A stretch of DNA of 12,188 bases, taken from assembly GCA_036267755.1 (NCBI GenBank), contig DATAVK010000069.1, positions 1 to 12,188 of the forward strand, in the 5' to 3' direction. Origin of the DNA: DATAVK01 sp036267755. Lineage in GTDB: Bacteria; Actinomycetota; Actinomycetes; JAFAQI01. Shown here piece by piece: positions 5,785 through 12,188 of this stretch. The position numbers were made by a program, and so were the translations under genes. Each line of letters starts with the position of its first letter. Position 1 is the stretch's first letter. The notes below the pieces were generated by a model. That model worked only from the letters and a program-made list of their open reading frames with translations, did no database searches and had not been told where the DNA came from.

Positions 5785-8700
5785 ATGTCGTACACAAGGG
5801 TGCTGTTGCGGGCTGGGTTCGTCATCGCGCCGGTCGTCGCGGTCACCATCGGGGTGATTCCAGCCGCGCACGGCAAGACTGCTCCCCAGGCTCAGCGCGC
5901 CCTCACCGCAGCGCAGGCCAAGGCGCTGTCCACGCACGTGACCGACAAGGTCATCGTCGTGTTCCACAACCAGGTCGCCGCGCTGCCCGACACGGCCACC
6001 AACCAGGCCGCGCGCAGCTCCGCGGTCGGGCAGGTGCAGCGGTCGGTCCGCTCGGAGCTCACTGCCACGCATGCCCGCGCCGTGAAGAGCTTGTCCGTCA
6101 TCAATGCCGTATCGGCGACGGTGTCAGCCGGTGAGGCGCAACGCCTCAAGGCCAACCCGGCGGTCGCCAGGGTCGTGATGGACGAGCCGATCCCGCTCAT
6201 CGGCTCGAAGCCGACACTCCAGGTGACACCGAAGGCGGGTGGCTTCAAAGCGCCGCCGAACGCGTGCCCCGCCAAAGGCGGAGTGCAGCTCAACCCGCAG
6301 GCCATCGAGACCATCCACGCAGCCGGTCAGAACAACTCGGGGAAGACCGCGGAGAAGCTCGGGTACACCGGCAAGGGCGTCAAGGTCGCCTACATCGCCG
6401 ACGGAGTCAACACGAACAACCCGGACTTCATTCGTTCCAACGGCAAGCACGTCTTCGTCGACAACCAGGACTTCAGCGGGACTGGCACCAGCGCCCCTAC
6501 CGGTGGCGGCGAGGCGTTCCTGGACTCGAGCTCGATCGCGGCGCAGGGCCGCCACATCTACAACCTCAACACCTACGGCACCGGGCTGAAGACTTCGTGC
6601 CGCATCAAGATTCGGGGTGTCGCCCCTGGCGCCAGCCTGGTCGGGCTGAACGTGTTCGGTTCGGCCGAGGAAGCCTTCAACTCGGTGTTCCTCGAGGCGA
6701 TCAACTACGCCGTAAACACCGACCACGTCAAGGTCCTCAACGAGTCCTTCGGCGCTAACCCGTTCCCGGACAACGGCAGCCTCGACCTCGACAAGATGGC
6801 CAACGACGCCGCCGTGAAGGCGGGCGTCACCGTCACCGTGTCGACCGGCGACGCGGGCGTCACCAACACCATCGGGTCGCCCGCGACCGACTCCAAGGTG
6901 ATCTCCGCGGGTGCGTCGACGACGTACCGCAGCTTCGCGCAGAGCGACATCGGCGGGTTCGGGATCAAGGGCGTCACCGGCTGGCTCAACAACAACATCA
7001 GCGGCCTGAGCTCCGCGGGCTTCGCCCAGGACGCCTCCACGGTCGACGTCGTCGCCCCCGGTGACTCGAACTGGGCGCTCTGCACGCCGAAGCCGGCGAA
7101 GTTCGCCGACTGCACCGACTTCGAGGATCGACCGGCGGCCATCGAGCTGACCGGTGGGACCAGCGAGTCAGCACCGTTGACGGCTGGCGTCGCCGCACTC
7201 GTGATCCAGGCCTACGCCAAGACGCACGGTGGGCACGACCCGTCCCCGGCCGTCGTGAAGCGGATCATCGTGTCGACCGCGAGCGACATCCAGGCGCCGG
7301 CCGAGCAGCAAGGTGCCGGTCTGATCAACGCCTACCAGGCCGTGCGCGCAGCTGCGTCCTACCCCGGTGCGACGAAGTCCGCGACCGGCCACGCCGTGCT
7401 GGACAGCGCCACCCAGTTCACCGCGACCGGTCAGCCCAGCAGCTCCCAGCAGTTCTCGGAGACGCTCACCAACGACGGGAGCGGGCCGGCCACCGTCAAG
7501 CTCTCGAGCCGGGCCCTGTCGTCCTACACCCCGGTGTTGAGCAAGTCGGTGTCGCTCACCTCCGCCAACGGTGACTTTGTGGAGGTCCCCTTCACGGTGC
7601 CGAGCGGCCGGGCGCGGCTCAACGCGTCGGTCGCGCTGAAGGACGGCTTCATCAACCTCAGCCTCATCGACCCGAGCGGCCGGCTGGCGGAGAACAACTC
7701 CCCGCAAGGTGTGTCCAACTACGCCAACGCGCAGGTCGCCCGCCCCGAAGCGGGGAAGTGGAAGGCGCTGATCGAGGCCGACTTCGCCTCCAAGTCGATC
7801 CCCGCGGTTTTCCAGGCCAGTACGGCGACCTGGCAGCCGTTCGGCTCGCTGTCGACGTCCACACTGACCATTCCGGCGAAGGGCTCCCAGAGCTTCAGCT
7901 TGACCGTCCCCACTCCCGCGAACCCGGGCGACTCTGCCGGCTCGATCGTGCTGCACACTCTCTCCGGATCGACCTCGGAGTCGACCAACACGATCCCGGT
8001 GACGCTGCGGTCGCTGGTGCCCACACCCGCGCCGACGACGACGTTCTCGGGCAACCTCACCGGGGGCAACGGTCGGTCGACGGCCACCGGCCTGACGGCG
8101 TACTACCAGTTCCAGGTACCGACCGGGCTGCCGGAGCTCAACGCCCAGATCAGCACCCCGAACTCCGCCAACTCCTTTTTCGCGGAGCTAATCGACCCGG
8201 CTACCGGTGAGGCCGCCTCGACGGCGGCCAACTCCACCACGGCCACGACGTCCGGTGGTGAGACGACGCTGCGGCCGCAGCCGGGCACCCAGCTGCACGT
8301 TCTCACTCCCGCGCCAGGCACGTGGACCCTGATCATCGACTTCTACAACACAGTCTCCGGTACGGCGGTCAGCCAGCCGTTCACCGTCACGCTCGAGCGG
8401 ACACCCGCCACCGCCAGCGCGACGTCGCTCCCGACCTCAACGGCGACGCACCTGACCGCCGGGCAGCCGGTGACCGTGAACGTCCAGGTGACCAACACCG
8501 GAAATGCGCCGGAGGCCTACTTCATCGATGGGCGGTTCAACACCCAGACGACGACGTCGCTCGCCGCGCAGGACGGAGCCAACGTCGAACTGCCGAACCT
8601 GGCGAACGAGCTGCCGACGTACGTCGTGCCGACGCACACCACCGCGCTGGCCGCTGCAGTGACGGCAAAGAAGCCGTTGTTCTTCGACTTCACATGGTGG

Positions 8701-9159
8701 GAGAACGATCCGGACGTCATGTCGTCGACACCGCTGTCCGCCACGAACGCGACCGGTTCGTTGTCGGCGGCCCGGATCGCCCAGGGCGACTGGTTCATCA
8801 CGCCGTTCCTGACCGGGCCCACCGGCGTCAAGCAGGCGAAGTCGGTCTTGGCGAAGACGTCGCTGGTGGCGGCGACCCAGGGCTTCGATCCTGCGGTGTC
8901 CTCACCGACCGGCGACTTGTGGCTCAGCAGCATCCACCCGAGCGCGGGCTTCACTCCGGTCATCGTCGACCCCGCGCAGACGACGACCATCCCCGTGACG
9001 ATCGTGCCGAAGGGGGCGTCCGGCACGGTCGTGGCAGGCACGCTCTACCTGGACGACGCGTCGTTGATGAGCAGTCTCATCACCGGCGGCGTCATCAGCG
9101 ACCTGGTCCCTGAGGGCAGCGACGTAGCGGCGTTCCCCTACACCTACACGATCCAGTAG
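5785..9159 (+). CDS. Secreted subtilase-like serine peptidase with a sedolisin-type catalytic signature
   Basis: A 1124-residue exported protein. Residues 1 to about 30 (MSYTRVLLRAGFVIAPVV onward) form a signal peptide. Residues about 53-135, from TDKVIVVFHN to VVMDEP, resemble an I9-type inhibitory propeptide. The catalytic domain is about 190-525. Its overall run is subtilisin-like (GKGVKVAYIADGV, RGVAPGASLVGL, NESFG, TIGSPATDSKVISAGAST, GGTSESAPLTAGVAALV, AEQQGAGLINAYQAV). However, the usual Asp of V.VIDTG is Ala205 with Asp206 after it, and no HGTHVAG motif exists. In its place is GEAFLD, Glu243-x3-Asp247, and the oxyanion position is Asp356 in STGDAG. The nucleophile would be Ser460. Glu, Asp, Asp and Ser are the S53 (sedolisin) set. 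Residues about 545-1124 are beta-rich repeats, including two PPC-like segments near 595-680 and 770-872. Cys161, 272, 433 and 443 could form disulfides. There is no membrane anchor or sortase motif, so it is probably released. Start: ATG 5785 with AAGGAA about ten bases upstream. Confidence 0.88.
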   Translation: MSYTRVLLRAGFVIAPVVAVTIGVIPAAHGKTAPQAQRALTAAQAKALSTHVTDKVIVVFHNQVAALPDTATNQAARSSAVGQVQRSVRSELTATHARAVKSLSVINAVSATVSAGEAQRLKANPAVARVVMDEPIPLIGSKPTLQVTPKAGGFKAPPNACPAKGGVQLNPQAIETIHAAGQNNSGKTAEKLGYTGKGVKVAYIADGVNTNNPDFIRSNGKHVFVDNQDFSGTGTSAPTGGGEAFLDSSSIAAQGRHIYNLNTYGTGLKTSCRIKIRGVAPGASLVGLNVFGSAEEAFNSVFLEAINYAVNTDHVKVLNESFGANPFPDNGSLDLDKMANDAAVKAGVTVTVSTGDAGVTNTIGSPATDSKVISAGASTTYRSFAQSDIGGFGIKGVTGWLNNNISGLSSAGFAQDASTVDVVAPGDSNWALCTPKPAKFADCTDFEDRPAAIELTGGTSESAPLTAGVAALVIQAYAKTHGGHDPSPAVVKRIIVSTASDIQAPAEQQGAGLINAYQAVRAAASYPGATKSATGHAVLDSATQFTATGQPSSSQQFSETLTNDGSGPATVKLSSRALSSYTPVLSKSVSLTSANGDFVEVPFTVPSGRARLNASVALKDGFINLSLIDPSGRLAENNSPQGVSNYANAQVARPEAGKWKALIEADFASKSIPAVFQASTATWQPFGSLSTSTLTIPAKGSQSFSLTVPTPANPGDSAGSIVLHTLSGSTSESTNTIPVTLRSLVPTPAPTTTFSGNLTGGNGRSTATGLTAYYQFQVPTGLPELNAQISTPNSANSFFAELIDPATGEAASTAANSTTATTSGGETTLRPQPGTQLHVLTPAPGTWTLIIDFYNTVSGTAVSQPFTVTLERTPATASATSLPTSTATHLTAGQPVTVNVQVTNTGNAPEAYFIDGRFNTQTTTSLAAQDGANVELPNLANELPTYVVPTHTTALAAAVTAKKPLFFDFTWWENDPDVMSSTPLSATNATGSLSAARIAQGDWFITPFLTGPTGVKQAKSVLAKTSLVAATQGFDPAVSSPTGDLWLSSIHPSAGFTPVIVDPAQTTTIPVTIVPKGASGTVVAGTLYLDDASLMSSLITGGVISDLVPEGSDVAAFPYTYTIQ

Positions 9160-9213
9160 CCGACGATCAGCGCTGCGGTTGTGCTCGAGCGGAGGACCGG
9201 GTAGGTGTAGGGC

Positions 9214-10236
9214 ATGCGCGCAGCCGTCTACATCGCCACGGGTGGCCCTGAAGCCATCGAGATCCAGGACCGTCCCATCCCCGAGCCAGCACCTGGCGAG
9301 GTGCGGGTCAGGATCCATCGTTCCGGCGTGAATCCGACCGACTGGAAGGCGCGGCAGGGTTCGACGCCCGGGACGCCGGTCGAGCCGGCGCAGGTCCCCG
9401 GCCAGGACGGCGCGGGCGTCGTCGATGCCGTGGGGGAGGGTGTCGAAGCCGGTCTTCTCGGGCTCCGGGTGTGGGTCTGGGAAGCCGCCTATCAACGACC
9501 GCACGGCACCGCGCAGGAGTACGCCCTAGTCCCGGAGCGGCAGGTCGTCACCTTGCCCGACTCCGCGTCGTTCGATCTCGGTGCCTCGCTCGGGATCCCG
9601 TTCCTTACCGCCCACCGGTGCCTCACCATCGCCGAGGAAGGGCCGCGCCGGCTGGGCCCCGGCACGTTGCAGGGGCGACATGTCCTGGTGTCCGGCGGCG
9701 CGGGAGCGGTGGGCAACGCCGCCATCCAGCTAGCGCGCTGGTGTGACGCCACGGTCCTGACCACGGTGAGCGACGCGCACAAGGCTCAGTTGGCGGCGGC
9801 GGCGGGAGCCGACAACATCATCACCTACACCCAGCAGGACGTGGTGGCGGAGGTGCACAAGGTCGCGCCGCACGGGGTCGACATCATCGTCGAGGTCGCC
9901 GCGGCAGCCAATGCCGGCATCGACGCAGCAGTAATCGCTCGGTACGGCGCTGTGTCGATCTATGCCGATGACGGGAAACAGGATCTCTCGGTCGCGGTGC
10001 GCCCGCTGATGGTGCCGAATGCGCGCTTCCAGTTCGTCATGGTGTACGGCGTACCGGCGGAGGCGAAGCGCCAGGCGGTCGAGGACGTCGACGTCGCCAT
10101 CCTCGACGGCGCGGTGCGCGTCGGAGCGGAGGTCGGGGTCCCGCTGCATCACTTCCCGCTGGAGCAGGCGGCGGACGCGCAGGCCGCGGTCGAGAACGGC
10201 GCCGTCGGCAAGGTGCTCATCGACGTGACTGACTGA
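9214..10236 (+). CDS. Zinc-independent MDR oxidoreductase, quinone reductase (zeta-crystallin) type
   Basis: A 340-residue medium-chain dehydrogenase/reductase. The N-terminal GroES-like domain has SGVNPTDWKARQG (38-50) and VPGQDGAGVVDAVGEGV (61-77). The NADPH-binding Rossmann domain begins with HVLVSGGAGAVGNAAIQLAR (156-175). The Cys and His residues that bind catalytic and structural zinc in alcohol dehydrogenases are absent, which points to the NADPH:quinone oxidoreductase branch that reduces quinones or enones in the cytoplasm. The C-terminus (DAQAAVENGAVGKVLIDV) is the normal end for this family, and the length is normal. GGAGGA lies 17 bases before ATG 9214, too far to be a good ribosome binding site. 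TAGGTG at 9202-9207 lies six bases before the ATG, a weak match to the leaderless pattern seen at 811 and 3965. It converges on the DinB-like gene with 16 bp between stops. The exact substrate is unknown. Confidence 0.9.
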   Translation: MRAAVYIATGGPEAIEIQDRPIPEPAPGEVRVRIHRSGVNPTDWKARQGSTPGTPVEPAQVPGQDGAGVVDAVGEGVEAGLLGLRVWVWEAAYQRPHGTAQEYALVPERQVVTLPDSASFDLGASLGIPFLTAHRCLTIAEEGPRRLGPGTLQGRHVLVSGGAGAVGNAAIQLARWCDATVLTTVSDAHKAQLAAAAGADNIITYTQQDVVAEVHKVAPHGVDIIVEVAAAANAGIDAAVIARYGAVSIYADDGKQDLSVAVRPLMVPNARFQFVMVYGVPAEAKRQAVEDVDVAILDGAVRVGAEVGVPLHHFPLEQAADAQAAVENGAVGKVLIDVTD

Positions 10237-10252
10237 TCTGCTGACCGCTGGG

Positions 10253-10756
10253 CTACTCGCCGGTGCTCCCAGCCGCAAGCTCGACGACGACGTCCAGGTG
10301 GCCGATGTGACGGGCGTACTCCTGCACCAAATGGAAAAGCACCCGTTCCAAGGTGGCCGGCTCGGCGCCGTCCCAGCGAGGCCCCGGCTGGCCGCGCTCG
10401 CCCAGATCGTGGGAGGTGACAACGAGACGGCTTCGCTCGGCCTGTTCGCCGAGAGCCGCCACGAGCTCGTCGAGCGTCTCGCCCGGCCCGACGTACCAGC
10501 GATCGTCCCGGTTGTCGCCCCAGGGATCCTCGACCTGCCGCCCCTCGAACCCCCACTCGAGCCAGCGCAGCTCGACGTACGTCAGGTGCTTGAGCAGCTC
10601 GATCGGCGTCCATCCCGACGGCAGCCGGCTGCGTCGGAGCTCGTCCGCCGGGAGCTCCCGCAGCTTGCTGACCAGCCGGTCGCGGAAGAACTCCAGGTAC
10701 CCCAGGAACACCTCGGCGCGTGGGTCGACCGGCTCGGTCGGGCTGGGGAACGGCAC
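10253..10756 (-). CDS. DinB/DUF664-family protein, putative thiol-dependent metalloenzyme
   Basis: A protein of about 167 residues from the DinB/DUF664 four-helix-bundle superfamily. Helix 2 has SGWTPIELLKHLTYVELRWL with His57, and the last helix has VLFHLVQEYARHIGHLDVV with Glu146, His150 and His153. A His on helix 2 plus E/H-x3-H on the last helix is the divalent-metal site of this fold. Actinobacterial members are often linked to mycothiol or bacillithiol chemistry, but substrates are mostly unknown. I prefer the GTG at 10756 because GGAG lies five bases upstream. A GTG at 10762 and an ATG at 10780 are also in frame and would add only a few residues; an ATG at 10849 would run through the inverted repeat and is unlikely. 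It is divergent from the HtaA-like gene and convergent with the MDR gene. It shares its superfamily with the MDMPI-like protein at 823-1515. Confidence 0.86.
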   Translation of the reverse strand: MPFPSPTEPVDPRAEVFLGYLEFFRDRLVSKLRELPADELRRSRLPSGWTPIELLKHLTYVELRWLEWGFEGRQVEDPWGDNRDDRWYVGPGETLDELVAALGEQAERSRLVVTSHDLGERGQPGPRWDGAEPATLERVLFHLVQEYARHIGHLDVVVELAAGSTGE

Positions 10757-10780
10757 GCTCACTCCAGCAGCATCTCGCAT

Positions 10781-10810
10781 CCGGGCAGACGCACTAACCC
10801 GTTTGCCCGG
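10781..10810. repeat. Perfect 7-bp inverted repeat in a divergent promoter region, candidate operator
   Basis: CCGGGCA (10781-10787) and TGCCCGG (10804-10810) are exact reverse complements separated by 16 bases, so arm centres are 23 bp apart, about two helical turns. The left arm lies just upstream of the DinB-like start region. The right arm falls in the -35 region expected from the TAGCGT box at 10830-10835. This placement between two divergent genes suits a dimeric regulator better than a terminator, since the loop is long and no T-run follows. Confidence 0.4.
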
Positions 10811-10829
10811 TATATGCCGTGATCGCGAG

Positions 10830-10835
10830 TAGCGT
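10830..10835 (+). promoter_or_regulatory. Candidate -10 box for the HtaA-like secreted protein
   Basis: TAGCGT fits TANNNT and predicts a transcript starting near 10842, with a leader of about 28 bases holding the strong AAGGAG (10859-10864) before GTG 10870. The nearest -35-like bases, TTGCCC at 10803-10808, are 21 bases upstream, which is longer than ideal, and overlap the right arm of the inverted repeat. Confidence 0.4.
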
Positions 10836-10869
10836 GAGTTTTCGGCCATCCGCCACGCAAGGAGACTTT

Positions 10870-11457
10870 GTGACCACCGTGCTTCGCCGTTCCGCAGTAG
10901 CCGCTGTCGCCGCCGGCGCCGTCCTCACAGCCGGAGGCACCGCCGCGTTCGCTGGCTCCGGGACTCATGCCACCGCGCCCTCGGCTGCCCACCAGACCGT
11001 CGTCGGTGGCAAGACGTCGATCCAGCTGAACAGCAAGACTGTCAACGCTCTGGTGCATGACAAGTTCAGCCTCGCCCCGACCGGGAACGCCAAGGTCACC
11101 TCGACCTTCGCGCTGGTGTTCCACATCACCGGTGGCACGTATACCAACCCGTCCGCGGGGACCATCAAGCACAGCGGTGGCATCAAGATCTCCAAGGGAT
11201 CGAAGAGCGTCACCATCAAGAACCTCGTGCTGAAGCTGAAGGCCGGCGAGGGCACGGCCGCCGTCTCGGGTAAGGGCCGGATCGCCGCCCTGAAGGTCGG
11301 CCCGGCGCAGAACGGGAGCCAGAACTCCTTCGGGGGTTACACCGTGAAGTTGTCCAAGGCTGCCATCAAGTTCCTCGACAAGAAGTTCTCGACCAAGGCG
11401 TTCAAGAAGCACCCCACGCTGGGGACCGGCACCACAACCTTGAAGTTCAAGAAGTAG
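10870..11457 (+). CDS. Secreted lysine-rich HtaA-like beta protein
   Basis: A 195-residue exported protein. Residues 1-28 are a signal peptide (TVLRRSAVAAVAAGAVL, ending AFA before GSG). The mature part alternates short beta strands and Lys-rich turns. FHITGGTYTNPSAGTIKHSG (84-103), GGIKISKGSKSVTIKNLVLK and GRIAALKV resemble the HtaA domain of corynebacterial haem-uptake proteins, in which a central block reads G.I.HSGG...V.L.N. The match is by eye, so the family is likely rather than certain, and haem binding is not shown. About 24 lysines make the protein strongly basic, with a very basic end (DKKFSTKAFKKH and KFKK). There is no membrane anchor. The GTG at 10870 is chosen because AAGGAG lies five bases upstream and a clean signal peptide follows; the ATG at 10819 in the same frame would spoil both. 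It converges on the last gene with 9 bp between stops. Confidence 0.78.
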   Translation: MTTVLRRSAVAAVAAGAVLTAGGTAAFAGSGTHATAPSAAHQTVVGGKTSIQLNSKTVNALVHDKFSLAPTGNAKVTSTFALVFHITGGTYTNPSAGTIKHSGGIKISKGSKSVTIKNLVLKLKAGEGTAAVSGKGRIAALKVGPAQNGSQNSFGGYTVKLSKAAIKFLDKKFSTKAFKKHPTLGTGTTTLKFKK

Positions 11458-11466
11458 GCACCGGAC

Positions 11467-12188
11467 TCAGGCCGGCGGGTCGGACGGGTACGGCGGAGCG
11501 TCCACGTTCGGACGGTCGTCGTAGCTCGCCGGCCCGGTGCCGGCCCACAGGTACCCCACCTGTCGCTCCCATCGCCAGGCACCGTGTACGTCGACATCGC
11601 GGGGTGAGGCCGCGAGCCAGCTGAGCAGCATGGCTGCCTGGCTCGCGGGGATGGCGTAGGCGGCGTGGTCCAGCGTGGCGTCGACTGTGTCGTCGTACCT
11701 GATGCCGTCGGCTGCCCACACCAGCAGCGTCCACAGCATGCGGAGGCCGGCCAGCGCACCGTCGACCGCTATCCAGGCCTTGACCGTGCTGAGCTCGGTG
11801 TCGGTCATCGGCCGACAGAACCGTGCTCCGATGCCCATGGCGAGGATCGCCGGCACCACGGCGGGGATGTCGGTTTCACCAGCGATGACCGGGCCCGCCG
11901 GATCGTCGCGATCGTGATCGACGGCGGCGAGTGTCCGGCCAAGAACGGCGAGGGTCACCCGGGGTCCGTTCACCGCCGTGACCTGGGCTTCCTGGGTAGG
12001 CGCGGACAGCGCCCGCAGCAACAGGTGCTCGCCGATCGACAGACTGTCCAGCGAGTTGGCGGGGAGCTCGGCGTTGATCGTCGGCGCACCCACGACCTGG
12101 GCGGAACCTACCCAGATCGTGCGCACAGTCCTTATGATCCTCGAAACTGCCCGGATCGCCGGTATCTCGATGAGCGAATCGCCCGCAA
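11467..12188 (-). CDS. Unrecognised protein, 5' end possibly beyond the window
   Basis: I do not recognise this protein. A GTG at 12126 would give 219 residues, but AAGGA lies only two bases before it, a poor spacing. The frame remains open without a stop to the window edge, with plausible sequence ahead (DSLIEIPAIRAVSRIIRTVR). The true start may therefore lie outside, and the feature is given as open. The first part looks like alternating strands (VGSAQVVGAP, AQVTAVNGPRVTLAVLGRTL). The middle is helical and hydrophobic (WIAVDGALAGLRMLWTLLVWA, of which LRMLWTLLVWA is the most apolar part). After ASQAAMLLSWLAAS comes a Trp-rich stretch (HGAWRWERQVGYLWAG), and the end is acidic and proline-rich. 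There is no clear signal peptide or nucleotide-binding motif. It is probably cytoplasmic. Confidence 0.68.
   Translation of the reverse strand, partial: AGDSLIEIPAIRAVSRIIRTVRTIWVGSAQVVGAPTINAELPANSLDSLSIGEHLLLRALSAPTQEAQVTAVNGPRVTLAVLGRTLAAVDHDRDDPAGPVIAGETDIPAVVPAILAMGIGARFCRPMTDTELSTVKAWIAVDGALAGLRMLWTLLVWAADGIRYDDTVDATLDHAAYAIPASQAAMLLSWLAASPRDVDVHGAWRWERQVGYLWAGTGPASYDDRPNVDAPPYPSDPPA

Noticed and set aside
7168..7956. Long minus-strand open frame inside the peptidase gene
   Set aside because: It is a shadow of the peptidase coding frame; no ribosome binding site or domain is seen. The same applies to 3494-4111 and 6124-6726 on the minus strand.
1..12188. Mobile elements, CRISPR, tRNA, rRNA or prophage genes
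   Set aside because: I searched by eye for repeats, transposase or integrase motifs and conserved RNA stretches and found none. Composition looks even across the window.

Overview
The window is high-GC DNA, densely packed with genes on both strands, and reads as a chromosomal segment of an actinomycete (Actinomycetota). The signs are an FprA-type ferredoxin reductase, a mycothiol-dependent maleylpyruvate isomerase-like protein, an ECF42-type sigma factor beside a DGPF/YCII protein, GTG starts and probable leaderless mRNAs. The genus cannot be fixed from the sequence. I see no tRNA, rRNA, CRISPR array, insertion sequence or phage gene. The longest gene-free stretch is about 170 bp.

Layout, left to right. 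(1) Positions 1-797, minus: N-terminal 265 residues of an FprA-like NADPH:ferredoxin reductase, cut by the window edge. It is divergent, across 25 bp, from a DinB/MDMPI-superfamily protein (823-1515, plus). (2) Positions 1537-3952: three small proteins of dimeric alpha/beta-barrel families, namely an antibiotic-biosynthesis-monooxygenase-like protein (minus), an EthD-like protein (plus) and a YCII/DGPF protein (plus). The last is followed 9 bp later by an ECF42-type sigma factor with a long C-terminal extension. A TGTCGA...CGTA element upstream of the DGPF gene looks like the sigma factor's own target promoter. (3) Positions 3977-5287: type II NADH dehydrogenase, with a predicted leaderless start. 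(4) Positions 5304-5615, minus: a small, very acidic, probably disordered protein. (5) Positions 5785-9159: a 1124-residue secreted peptidase. Its overall sequence is subtilisin-like, but its apparent catalytic residues are those of sedolisins (E-x3-D, Asp in the oxyanion motif, GTS serine). (6) Positions 9214-10236: a zinc-independent MDR quinone oxidoreductase, convergent with a DinB/DUF664 protein (10253-10756, minus). (7) Positions 10870-11457: a secreted, lysine-rich, HtaA-like protein, divergent from the DinB gene across a region with a perfect 7-bp inverted repeat. (8) Positions 11467-12188, minus: an unrecognised protein whose frame stays open to the window edge.

Many genes are redox or small-molecule-detoxification types (FprA, NDH-2, MDR quinone reductase, ABM and EthD proteins, two thiol-transferase-fold proteins). 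A shared quinone or oxidative-stress role is only an inference. The clearest functional unit is the DGPF-ECF42 pair. The most unusual single gene is the subtilase/sedolisin hybrid. Genes are mostly arranged as tight convergent and divergent pairs, so operons are short.
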